A DNA stretch of 64,000 nucleotides. Source: a virus. The notes under the pieces were generated by a model. The model was not told where the DNA came from. It ran no database searches and saw only the letters and a program-made list of their open reading frames with translations. A program made the position numbers and the translations under genes. How positions within the stretch are numbered: position 1 is the first letter of the stretch; every line of letters begins with the position of its first letter. The stretch covers positions 18,590 through 82,589 of IMG/VR virus record IMGVR_UViG_3300027499_000006; one strand, given 5' to 3'. Below, piece after piece: positions 8,599 through 16,797 of this stretch.

Positions 8599-9654
8599 AT
8601 GGCTACTCAAGATTATGCCGCAAGCATTCAAGGTGTGTCCATCCGTGTCACGCGCCTGAATGCCGACGGGACACTCGCTAATGGCGCTGGGGATAGCTAC
8701 ACTACCTCGGCTTTTATGCGCATGTCTTTCACCCCAGAGTACGAAGAAGGCGATGAAATTACAGAGAAGTCGGCCAACGGCTCCATCTGTGTTTCTTACA
8801 AAGCCCCTGACACACTCAAGCGCATCACGATGGAACTTGCCATCTGTGAGCCCGACCCCGAGCTGACAAACCTCATTTCTGGTGGTCTCTTGCTTCGCAA
8901 GAACCTCGGAACTTTTGGTACACCCAACCGCAAGAGCATTGGTTGGTCGTCACCAAACGTTGGAGATGACCCCTCTGGTAACGGTGTTGCCATTGAATGT
9001 TGGTCCTTCGCGGTTAAGGACGGACGTCGTGCTTCGACTCTTCCGTACTTCCACTGGGTCTTCCCCTACGCCAAGCTTCGCCAGAGTGGTGACCGAGTTA
9101 TCGAAAACGGTATGCTCGCAAACACCTTCGAAGGCTATGGATTGGGCAACGTTAGTTTCGGCTCCGGCCTTGACGAGCGCTGGGAGTTCCCAACTGCCAC
9201 GGAGCGTCCATACTCATACGCTCGCGCTTCCTATGCACCGACTGGACGTAATGGATTCTACACTTGGCATGGTGAACTGGACGCTACCATCACAGACCTA
9301 GCTGTCGCATCTAACGTTGCTACCGTTACCACATCCGCAGCACACACTTTTGCTGTTGGTGACGAGGTCATAATTGATTCTCTTGAGGATTCGGGAAATG
9401 TCGTTTACGATGGCACCTACACAATCACTGTTGTACCATCAACTACCACCTTCAGGTTCGCGTTTACGGGTGACAACCTAACTGAAGAGGCAGCCACGGG
9501 AACAGCTACTGTTCTCGCCGGTAGTCGTGAGGTGACCACCCTGCCAGACGTCAACACTGAGTCTGACGGAGATAACGTACCTGGTGCTGTTGACTTCAAC
9601 GCCGACGAGCCGATTGACTTTGTCTTGAACTCGTCTGAGGACCCCGCGTCCTAA
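8599..9654 (+). CDS. Putative major tail (tube) protein
   Basis: A 351-residue protein starting at ATG after AAAAAGGAGAATAGCTAAC. Residues 1-215 form a beta-rich domain with SFTPEYEEGDEITEKSANG and PDTLKRITMELAI, resembling major tail or tail-tube proteins of actinophages. Residues 228-300 hold an added beta domain with NVATVTTSAAHTFAVGDEV and GTYTITVVPSTTTF, the same repeat that recurs in the tail proteins at 16.8-26.6 kb. Its position before the head-tail connectors is unusual for a tail tube gene, so a head-surface or decoration role cannot be excluded. A possible -10 (TACAAT, 8555-8560) lies upstream. Confidence 0.55.
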   Translation: MATQDYAASIQGVSIRVTRLNADGTLANGAGDSYTTSAFMRMSFTPEYEEGDEITEKSANGSICVSYKAPDTLKRITMELAICEPDPELTNLISGGLLLRKNLGTFGTPNRKSIGWSSPNVGDDPSGNGVAIECWSFAVKDGRRASTLPYFHWVFPYAKLRQSGDRVIENGMLANTFEGYGLGNVSFGSGLDERWEFPTATERPYSYARASYAPTGRNGFYTWHGELDATITDLAVASNVATVTTSAAHTFAVGDEVIIDSLEDSGNVVYDGTYTITVVPSTTTFRFAFTGDNLTEEAATGTATVLAGSREVTTLPDVNTESDGDNVPGAVDFNADEPIDFVLNSSEDPAS

Positions 9655-9668
9655 CAAGTACCAACGAT

Positions 9669-9705
9669 TAAGCGGGTGGTATGCGTAATGTGTACCACCC
9701 GCTTA
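9669..9705 (+). promoter_or_regulatory. 13-bp perfect intergenic hairpin
   Basis: TAAGCGGGTGGTA (9669-9681) pairs perfectly with TACCACCCGCTTA (9693-9705) around an 11-base loop. No T-run follows, and the next gene's ribosome site (AAGGAGGG) starts 5 bases later. It is likely an mRNA stability, processing or attenuation element separating two structural genes. Confidence 0.6.
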
Positions 9706-9721
9706 CCGTAAGGAGGGCAAA

Positions 9722-10780
9722 ATGACTAACTTGTGGCTCACAACCCAGGAGCTCGGCGCAGACTGGGAAGATTCGCCCTACGCAGAAGAGGCAGTTCGTA
9801 GTGCCTCATATATTCTGTGGGCTCTTTCTGGTCGCAAATACACAGGGCTCACAACAGTAACTGAGCGGTACGTTCGCTTTGTGCCCCTCATCAATACTCG
9901 TATGCTCCAGCAGGAAGCGATTCTCAACTCTCGCGTAAACCGCGCCCTCCAGCTTGTTGAGCCTTGGGTCTCTCCCGAAACTAGGATTAGACTTCGTGGC
10001 CAAGCTGTTCGAGAGATTAAGACAGTGCGTGCCACTAATGGGGACATAATGTCTCCCGATAAGTATTACCTTGTTGACCACTCAACAATACAGTTTGCCG
10101 AGGGCGCTCTGATTGTTCCTGCCGACATCGAGATTACTTACACATACGGTTCTGAGCCACCCGTCATGGGTAAAATGGTTGCCAAGAGGCTCGCCACTGA
10201 ACTTCTAAAGTCGTGGAACGGACACTCCGACTGCGCTCTCCCCGAGCGTGTGACGTCTATCACTAGGCAGGGAGTCTCCTATACTCTGCTAGATAGCCAA
10301 GACTTTCTTGAGGAAATGCGTCTTGGTATTTATGAAATTGATTTGTTCCTGAAGACAGTTAACCCCAACAAGGCTCAGAAGCGCTCTAAAGTGTTTTCCC
10401 CCGACATCTCTCGTGCTCGCAGATACACACCAAAACCTATTAAGCTTGCAGTAGACGCAGATTTTGACATTTCTGTACCCAAGCTAGGGATTGGAACCAA
10501 GAGTTTTACCCTAGAAGATGTCAACGCAGAGTTTCTCGAGTCTGAGGCTGGTTGGACACTCCAACTAGTTCTCAAGAGTTGGGGCGCTGACAGACAGAAG
10601 ACTTTAACCGATGAAGAGTATATAAGTTTAGAAGACGGAGAAATAACCGTATCTATCTCATATTACGATGCATACTCCGCCATTCAGTACACCGACCCAG
10701 GGACTTGGGACCTCTACGGTGAGAAAGATGGGGAGCTTACTCCTATTGCATCTGGTAACTTGTCTATAAATCTAAATTAG
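9722..10780 (+). CDS. Head-to-tail connector with extra C-terminal domain
   Basis: A 352-residue protein; ATG follows AAGGAGGGCAA. Residues 1-230 match the pattern of actinophage head-tail adaptors (HK97 gp6-like): an N-terminal helical region with AVRSASYILWALSGRKY, a beta insertion, and a C-terminal helix pair around SYTLLDSQDFLEEMRLGIYE. Residues 240-352 form an extra beta-rich domain (from KLAVDADFDISVPKLG) that resembles structural immunoglobulin-type modules. The adaptor would sit under the portal ring. The next gene begins 16 bases downstream. The role of the extra domain is unknown; it may decorate the neck. Confidence 0.65.
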   Translation: MTNLWLTTQELGADWEDSPYAEEAVRSASYILWALSGRKYTGLTTVTERYVRFVPLINTRMLQQEAILNSRVNRALQLVEPWVSPETRIRLRGQAVREIKTVRATNGDIMSPDKYYLVDHSTIQFAEGALIVPADIEITYTYGSEPPVMGKMVAKRLATELLKSWNGHSDCALPERVTSITRQGVSYTLLDSQDFLEEMRLGIYEIDLFLKTVNPNKAQKRSKVFSPDISRARRYTPKPIKLAVDADFDISVPKLGIGTKSFTLEDVNAEFLESEAGWTLQLVLKSWGADRQKTLTDEEYISLEDGEITVSISYYDAYSAIQYTDPGTWDLYGEKDGELTPIASGNLSINLN

Positions 10781-10796
10781 ACCGGAGAGACAAACA

Positions 10797-11309
10797 ATGT
10801 CAGTTATCAACATTAGCAATCTAGATTTAGACCCAACGGCCTTAAATCTTAGGGACCTGCTCGAGGGAGTTCTGAATAGAGTTGTAAGTATTTACGAGTC
10901 ATATGGAATGCCACTTCCTACTAGACGCTACTACACCTTTGGACAGCCTGCCGTCGACTGTGAACAAGTTGTTGTCTCGTTTGCTCAAATGTATTTAGGC
11001 CCCCCAGGGGATGAAGCATCTCTCCCCCAAAGATGCAACATGCCAAGAACAGTAGTTATGAACATCTTTGTCTCTCGGGCTATCCCTGTAGTGGGCGCTA
11101 ATGGTAAGGCCCCAGATGGAGATAAAATTGAAAAGGCAGCTGAAGTATCTGCTGTCGATGCTTGGATTCTTATGAACTCTCTCTATCTACTTGACCAGTG
11201 GGAGGAAGACGGTCCTTTTGGGCTGGGGGTTATTGCAACAGTAGATGTGGATGAGCCCCAAGGCGGGTTCCAAACAGTCAACATGCAAATAACCATGGCG
11301 GTCCCCTAA
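10797..11309 (+). CDS. Tail terminator protein
   Basis: A 170-residue protein; ATG follows ACCGGAGAGACAAAC. It begins with a helix (LLEGVLNRVVSIYESYGM), then the pattern RYYTFGQPAVDCEQVVVSF and a C-terminal beta strand, typical of actinophage tail terminators that cap the tail tube and join it to the neck. Its placement between connector and gp10-like gene agrees. The stop overlaps the next start by one base (TAATG). Confidence 0.65.
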   Translation: MSVINISNLDLDPTALNLRDLLEGVLNRVVSIYESYGMPLPTRRYYTFGQPAVDCEQVVVSFAQMYLGPPGDEASLPQRCNMPRTVVMNIFVSRAIPVVGANGKAPDGDKIEKAAEVSAVDAWILMNSLYLLDQWEEDGPFGLGVIATVDVDEPQGGFQTVNMQITMAVP

Positions 11310-11854
11310 TGGTTTATGGAATTAGAGACAGCTGGGTCCTTTGGGGGGCAAGGAGAATTGCTCGTTCATTAGCTAGAGCGGGAACGGTGGCTGCTTCTGG
11401 TTTTGGGGGTACTGACGGAGTTAGATATACCTGGCGTGTGGGTAATGTAAAAATATATGACGCCAAATTAAAAACTATGTTGAAGGGGCCTAGAGGCGAT
11501 GTAGCAAGATTTATGAGGGGTATTGGACAAGAAATTCAAGTTTTAGCTAAGCAACAAGTAAAAATTAGAACCGGAAAGCTGAGAAGCTCCATCAGAGTAA
11601 CCCAAAGAACGTGGAGAACTGAGCGAGCAGTGGAAGTTGGTTCTAAGATGAAATATGCATATATGCATCACGAGGGCACTAGACCGCACTTAATTGTTCC
11701 CGTTAGAGCCACTCATTTAAAGTTCCGCTCAGGTGCCCGAATTGTTTTTGCTAAATCTGTCCTACACCCTGGGACTAGGGCTAACCCATATCTCAGGAGA
11801 GCAATGCGCCTAGTTATGATGTCTTCCACTTACAACGCTCGAATTGGGGCTTAG
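11309..11854 (+). CDS. HK97 gp10-like neck protein
   Basis: A 181-residue basic protein coupled to the tail terminator gene through TAATG. It contains the gp10-type pattern: a helix (FMRGIGQEIQVLAKQQ), VKIRTGKLRSSIRV, and the loop YMHHEGTRPHLIVP. Members of this family help complete the neck or tail. The following 80 bases are non-coding and contain a candidate promoter before the chaperone genes. Confidence 0.72.
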   Translation: MVYGIRDSWVLWGARRIARSLARAGTVAASGFGGTDGVRYTWRVGNVKIYDAKLKTMLKGPRGDVARFMRGIGQEIQVLAKQQVKIRTGKLRSSIRVTQRTWRTERAVEVGSKMKYAYMHHEGTRPHLIVPVRATHLKFRSGARIVFAKSVLHPGTRANPYLRRAMRLVMMSSTYNARIGA

Positions 11855-11864
11855 AGTTTTGTTT

Positions 11865-11879
11865 CTCAGGTATACTGAG
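11865..11879 (+). promoter_or_regulatory. Candidate promoter or operator before tail chaperones
   Basis: TATACT (11871-11876) sits inside the small inverted repeat CTCAG-GTATA-CTGAG (11865-11879). A weak TTAGAG lies 14 bases upstream of the hexamer. It could drive the chaperone, tape measure and tail genes. Confidence 0.3.
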
Positions 11880-11934
11880 TATTAGGCTGAATGCCAAAAT
11901 GACAATTTAAGTTAACGAAAAAAGGAAAAATATA

Positions 11935-12276
11935 ATGAGTGAAAAAGCTAGGTTCAAAGACTTTGGAGCTGGAGTAGCAAAAGAGGCTAGTCCGCTTTCA
12001 TTTAAAATTCATTCTGAGGAGTTTCATTGTGTTCCCAGAATTCAGGGTCAAGTTCTTCTTGATTTGATTGCCAGCACTGGCGACAATAGTGCTCAAAATT
12101 CTGCTGGAGTTATGAATATGTTCTTTAAGAATGTTCTTCAGGATGAGAGTTACACACGATTTGACGCTCTCACCCGCGACAAAAACCGCATCGTGGAAGT
12201 TGAGACTCTTGCTGAGATTGTTTCTTGGCTTATGGAAGAGTACTCTGACCGCCCCCCGACGCAGCCAGAGGATTAA
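11935..12276 (+). CDS. Tail assembly chaperone (gpG-like, unshifted product)
   Basis: A 113-residue protein; ATG follows AAAAAAGGAAAAATATA. It has the general shape of actinophage gpG-like chaperones, with a central helix and an acidic C-terminal helix (ETLAEIVSWLMEEYSD). It sits directly ahead of the tape measure gene and would bind tape measure protein during tail assembly. Its last codons include a run of six C where ribosomes can slip into the -1 frame to make the longer product. Confidence 0.78.
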   Translation: MSEKARFKDFGAGVAKEASPLSFKIHSEEFHCVPRIQGQVLLDLIASTGDNSAQNSAGVMNMFFKNVLQDESYTRFDALTRDKNRIVEVETLAEIVSWLMEEYSDRPPTQPED

Positions 12277-12686
12277 TAGGTTGGGCTATAGCCCTCTGGC
12301 CCTACATAAATGGAAAAGCCCTAACACAACACCTTAGTTTGAAAGAAATGGAGGCATCAGAGATGCTTGATGTTATTCATTTTTATCTTGAGGATGATTT
12401 TGCGGGCAACTCTCAAGAGTCAATACAAATTAGAAGCATGTCTCGAGAAAACCTATATCAAGAGCTATATGGAGTGACATACCAGTTCCCCGTAAAAAAT
12501 AGTGAATCCCGAAAAGGAAAATCCTTTGACGTCGAAATGTTACCGTTCGACAACGAAGATGGACCAGAGGAAGAGATAAAGCCGTTTGACCCCAAACAAA
12601 AGGCGAAGCCCTATGTTGCTCCGACACTTGTTTCCGCTTCTGAGCCACTTCCCTTCGGGAACATACTAGATGCACCACTGAAATAG
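12249..12686 (+). CDS. Tail assembly chaperone, -1 frameshift extension (gpGT-like)
   Basis: This frame is open from 12249 and is read only after slippage from the upstream chaperone. It encodes DAARGLIGWAIALWPYINGK, then LTQHLSLKEMEASEMLDVIH and an acidic, Pro-rich tail. The LSLKEMEASEM segment is a hallmark of the second chaperone in actinophages. The internal ATG at 12339 is not the true start because the family sequence extends upstream of it. The fused product joins gpG residues 1-107 to about 140 further residues and would recruit tail tube protein to the tape measure complex. The stop is 7 bases before the tape measure start. Confidence 0.75.
   Translation, partial: PPPDAARGLIGWAIALWPYINGKALTQHLSLKEMEASEMLDVIHFYLEDDFAGNSQESIQIRSMSRENLYQELYGVTYQFPVKNSESRKGKSFDVEMLPFDNEDGPEEEIKPFDPKQKAKPYVAPTLVSASEPLPFGNILDAPLK
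12252..12258 (+). other. Programmed -1 frameshift site (C CCC CCG)
   Basis: Zero-frame codons CGC CCC CCG give the slippery heptamer C CCC CCG. The -1 frame has a TGA at 12246-12248 and the zero frame stops at 12274-12276, so any shift must occur between 12249 and 12274. The C-run is the only good slippery sequence there. After slippage the frame runs on to 12686. Confidence 0.75.
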
Positions 12687-12693
12687 GTAGATA

Positions 12694-15600
12694 ATGGCAG
12701 TCGTTGGCGAAGCCCACATCATTGTTAGAGCTATTACTACTTCCGTTGAGAAGGATATTCGTAAAGGGTTTAGCGGTATATCTGGTGCTGGTGGTGAGGC
12801 TGGAGACAATTTAGGTAAGTCTTTTAGAAAAGCTCTCGATAAGCAGATGAGTGCTAGCGGACCAGGGAAGCTTGCAGACGCACTTAGAGGACTTGTCCCT
12901 GAGGCTGAAAGAGTATATCTACAGTTTAGGCGACTTACTCGTATTGGCTATGCTGCCCAAGCTGGGTTTGGTGCCATTGTCGGTTCAATTGGCTCCATTG
13001 TAGGCGGGCTAGGTGCTTTAATTGGTGTTGCTGGGGCTGCCGCATCCTCGCTTATTGCGGTGGCCAGCGCTGGTGCAAGTATTGGAACAGCATTTGGGGT
13101 TGCTAAATTTGCTTTTGGCGGTATTGGAGAAGCAATGCAAGAAGCCAGGGGTGGTGGTGGTGGAGGTGGACAGGACAACACTGCAGCTATAGAGGCTGCG
13201 CAACGTAAGTTGGCAGAAGTTATTGCAAAAAATAGCGACAAACTAGTTGACGCAAACAACAAGGTGACAGTAGCGCAGGAAAAACTTAATCGAGCTCTAA
13301 GGGAGGGTAGGGAGGAACTTCAGCAAATATCCTTCTCTGCCGAGCAAGCTGCTCTCGATGAGAAAGAGGCAGCTATTGAACTGGAGAAAGCCAGAGAGAC
13401 ACTCCAAGGTGTGCAAGACCTACCACCAAATTCTAGGGCTCGAAGAGAGGCGCTTCTTGCATATGAGCAAGCCGAACTAAATCTCAGATTGGCTCAAGAC
13501 GCTGCCTCGGACTTGGCTACTGAAGAGCAGAGACTATCTCGATTAGGTGTCGAAGGCACGGAAGATGTTATTGATGCTAGGCGGGAGCTAGCCGAAGCAG
13601 AAGAAGACAGAATCAGAGTTATCAGAGACAATGCTTTTGACTTAGCAGATGCTGAAGCTGACCTTGAGGAAGCCCTACGAAAAACTTCTGCAGCACTTGG
13701 AGCAGCTACCCGAGCCTATGACAAGTTGACTGCCAGTCAAAAAGTTTTTGTTGGATTCCTGAAACAGATTAAACCCCTCTTTGCTGGGCTACGAGAAGAT
13801 GTTGCTGGGGGGTTCCTTCCAGTTCTTCAGACACAGATACAGAGGTTTATTGACGCTGGGCTCGTAGGAGTTCTTAGTGCGGGGTTTACTGAAATTGGTG
13901 TTGCCCTTGGCGAGACTAGTGAGCTATTTACAAGCGCGTTCTTGAATTCTCGGGGGCTAGATAATCTTTCTAGCTTCTTCACTACTACAGCTCGAGTAGT
14001 TCCTTCTATGGGTAGGGCACTAGGTCTTAGTTTTGGGAGCTTCCTAGAAGTACTAAAGGCTGCCGAGCCAATCACTATAAGATTTGTAGAGTTTATTGAG
14101 GGCAAGGCAGAGACTCTCCAAAATTTTCTAAGTGTTAAAGGCGCAAGTGGAGAACTTGAAGCATTCTTTACTAGAGCTGGGGATTTGGGTGCCCGCTTTG
14201 GAGACGTATTTGGGAACATATTTGGGTTCTTAGGCGATATTATTATGGCCAACTTTGGACCTGGTAGTGGCGGAGACATGGTCCTATCGTGGCTTCAAAA
14301 AGTCACACAGGGATTTAATGATATTGACCCAACCTTCTTGGAGAGCTACTTTAAGGGTGCATCAGAAAATGCAATTGCTCTCCTAGACTCATTTGGAATT
14401 TTGTTCGAGCTCCTTATTAGAGCTGGTGATGACCCTGGGGTCAAGGGATTTTATGACAATCTAAACCAAGGTGCTTCAGCACTAGCAATAATTATTAGGG
14501 AGTCTGTGGCAGCTGCTCCATCTTTAGGAAGATTTTTGGCCCTAGCGACCGAAATTATTGCTATATTTGCCGACTCTGGGTCTGTCAAGGCATTTTTTGA
14601 CACACTAAATATAGGTCTTGGGGCACTTCTCAACTTCCTAGAAGCGATAAAACCGGCTATTGACTTTGTTGGACCAATTTTTGCTACCATTACCGCTATA
14701 ACCTTGATGGGCTCTCTTCTACTTACAGTAGGTAAAGTCTTTGCTGGATTCGGCATTACTGCGCTTACTAGTCTGGCAAGAATACCCGCAACTGCCACTC
14801 TTGGTATTAACGGCTTAACAGGTTTATCTGGTGCTTCTACGAGGGCAGCTGCTGCTCTTGCAACTGTTGGCCCCGCTGCCACGGTAACCGCAGCGCAGAC
14901 GACAGCTGCTGCCAAACTTACAGCTGCTGGATGGACTGTTGTGCCTCCCGCCATTGCAAAATCAACAGCTGCTCTTGCAACTGTTGGCCCCGCTGCCACG
15001 GTAACCGCAGCGCAGACGACAGCTGCTGCCAAACTTACAGCTGCTGGATGGACTGTTGTGCCTCCCGCCGCGGGGGCAGCAGCTACAGCATCAACAGTTG
15101 CTGGAACAGCGATAAAGGCCGCTTTTGGTCCGATTGGTATAGCGATTGGATTAGTAACTGCAGCTTTTGCTTTACTTGCGTACCAATCTGGGAAAACTCA
15201 GGAGGCAATTGATAATGCCTCTGTAGCGACAACAAACGCCATGAAGTCTGGGGCTGACGGAACAGAAATCTTTAATAGCGCTCTCGCAGCCGTTGGGGAT
15301 ACTGCCACTAGGGATGTTCTTGCTGGGACCAAGAATCTTGCCGGTAGCATAGATGGTCTAATCTCCAGTCAGGAGAACGCTACCACAGTAATGACACGCT
15401 ATGGTAGGGCTACTATAGGCCCGAACAAAATCTCAGAGGGATATAAAAATACCCTAGAAGCTGTCGGAAATTCTTTGGGAAACCTTGCTACAACTAATCT
15501 TCCCGAAGCTCAACGCAGTTTTAGTAGTCTGGTAAAAGCACAGAAAATCTCCAACGACGGTGCTTTGGAAATGCTTGCCACCAATGACGGTATGAGGCAG

Positions 15601-16797
15601 TCTTTTATTGACCAAGCAAACCAAATGGGAATTAATATTCTTGGCATCAACGGAATGGTTGATGAGCAACTTCTCCTCAATTTTGCTCTAGGTCAGGGAG
15701 AAGTTGCTGTTAGGGCAGCGGCGGATGCGGAGCGCTCAAGGCTGGAGGGCATCCGTAGAGTAAACCAAGGTCTCTCTGAGGCGGCTCAAAGAGCAGTTGG
15801 ATTTGGTGACGCCACTTCTATTGCGCTAAAGAACGGCGAAGTAAATTTTGAGCAGACAGTCAAAAATCTTAATGACAAAGCATTTGCATCTACTCAGTTC
15901 TTTAATAATCTACTTACACTCCAGCAAAAGGGCATAAGCGAATCGGCTATTAATTTCTTGAAAACAGCAGGAGACCAAGGTGTGCTTCTTGCTCAAGATT
16001 TGGTGGGTAGGACCTCAGCTGAGCTTTTGAAATTTAATGCTCCATTCAAAACATTGGAATTGCAGTCTGGCCCAACTTTTACTCGAATTAGTGACAGCAT
16101 AACTAAAGCTTTGAACGGTGGGAAAATTGGTACTGAAACTGCAGCCAGACTGCAGGCTCAACTTTCCAGTGCCACAACCGCAGCAGATATGCAACGAATC
16201 GGAGGGCAACTTGCCCGAGAGATAGAGAAGTCTGTAAGTGCAAAAGACCCTTGGAAGAGAACATCCGCGGCAGTCACTGCGGGCGTCGATGGTGCAGCCA
16301 CGGGTAAGGGCATCGCTGATGCAGTTACGGGAGCACTTGGAAGTGTAAAGACTATGAATGACGCCAAAAATGCTGGAAATGGGATAAGAAATTCACTACA
16401 GAGTAGCTTTAGTACGCCAATTAGTGTGACTATACAGGTTAAAACCAAATACCTAAAGGCTACTGGAGGAATTGTTGAAGCAGCAGTTGGAGGTCTTATT
16501 CGAGGCCCTGGGACTGGGACCAGTGACAGCATTCCAGCAATGCTTTCTGATGGTGAGTACGTCATTAATGCCAAAGCAACTTCTATGTTTAGACCAATCC
16601 TTGACGCAATCAACTATGGAAAGTCAATTCCTGCGTCTCCCCCAACAGGGGCTGTCAATACTAAACAAGGCTCCACTTCTTCCCCTCAAAATATCAACAT
16701 CACCGTAAACCCATCCGCTGGTATGAACGAACGAGAGCTCGCTAAACTGGTATCTAGAGAGATTGCATACTCAATGCGTAAGGGGGCCATGTCGTGA
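12694..16797 (+). CDS. Tape measure protein
   Basis: A 1367-residue protein, by far the longest in the tail assembly part. It has a hydrophobic Gly/Ala segment (about 93-150), a long coiled coil (165-350), several membrane-like helices (about 560-700 and 800-830), and a C-terminal Gly-rich motif (GPGTGTSDSIPAMLSDGEYV) common in tape measures. It sets tail length and probably passes into the host envelope with the DNA. No muramidase or peptidase motif is seen. Residues 720-753 and 759-792 are an exact duplication of 34 residues (102 bp in DNA). The last four bases (GTGA) overlap the next start. Confidence 0.92.
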   Translation: MAVVGEAHIIVRAITTSVEKDIRKGFSGISGAGGEAGDNLGKSFRKALDKQMSASGPGKLADALRGLVPEAERVYLQFRRLTRIGYAAQAGFGAIVGSIGSIVGGLGALIGVAGAAASSLIAVASAGASIGTAFGVAKFAFGGIGEAMQEARGGGGGGGQDNTAAIEAAQRKLAEVIAKNSDKLVDANNKVTVAQEKLNRALREGREELQQISFSAEQAALDEKEAAIELEKARETLQGVQDLPPNSRARREALLAYEQAELNLRLAQDAASDLATEEQRLSRLGVEGTEDVIDARRELAEAEEDRIRVIRDNAFDLADAEADLEEALRKTSAALGAATRAYDKLTASQKVFVGFLKQIKPLFAGLREDVAGGFLPVLQTQIQRFIDAGLVGVLSAGFTEIGVALGETSELFTSAFLNSRGLDNLSSFFTTTARVVPSMGRALGLSFGSFLEVLKAAEPITIRFVEFIEGKAETLQNFLSVKGASGELEAFFTRAGDLGARFGDVFGNIFGFLGDIIMANFGPGSGGDMVLSWLQKVTQGFNDIDPTFLESYFKGASENAIALLDSFGILFELLIRAGDDPGVKGFYDNLNQGASALAIIIRESVAAAPSLGRFLALATEIIAIFADSGSVKAFFDTLNIGLGALLNFLEAIKPAIDFVGPIFATITAITLMGSLLLTVGKVFAGFGITALTSLARIPATATLGINGLTGLSGASTRAAAALATVGPAATVTAAQTTAAAKLTAAGWTVVPPAIAKSTAALATVGPAATVTAAQTTAAAKLTAAGWTVVPPAAGAAATASTVAGTAIKAAFGPIGIAIGLVTAAFALLAYQSGKTQEAIDNASVATTNAMKSGADGTEIFNSALAAVGDTATRDVLAGTKNLAGSIDGLISSQENATTVMTRYGRATIGPNKISEGYKNTLEAVGNSLGNLATTNLPEAQRSFSSLVKAQKISNDGALEMLATNDGMRQSFIDQANQMGINILGINGMVDEQLLLNFALGQGEVAVRAAADAERSRLEGIRRVNQGLSEAAQRAVGFGDATSIALKNGEVNFEQTVKNLNDKAFASTQFFNNLLTLQQKGISESAINFLKTAGDQGVLLAQDLVGRTSAELLKFNAPFKTLELQSGPTFTRISDSITKALNGGKIGTETAARLQAQLSSATTAADMQRIGGQLAREIEKSVSAKDPWKRTSAAVTAGVDGAATGKGIADAVTGALGSVKTMNDAKNAGNGIRNSLQSSFSTPISVTIQVKTKYLKATGGIVEAAVGGLIRGPGTGTSDSIPAMLSDGEYVINAKATSMFRPILDAINYGKSIPASPPTGAVNTKQGSTSSPQNINITVNPSAGMNERELAKLVSREIAYSMRKGAMS
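14851..15069 (+). repeat. Exact 102-bp direct repeat inside the tape measure gene
   Basis: Bases 14851-14952 and 14968-15069 are identical and separated by 15 bases; the period is 117 bases (39 codons), so the frame is kept. Identity at the DNA level points to a recent tandem duplication, which would lengthen the tail slightly. Confidence 0.95.

Noticed and set aside
12339-12341. ATG as an independent start of the second tail chaperone
   Set aside because: Conserved sequence continues upstream of it in the same frame up to the slippery site, and there is no ribosome site; it is made by frameshifting.
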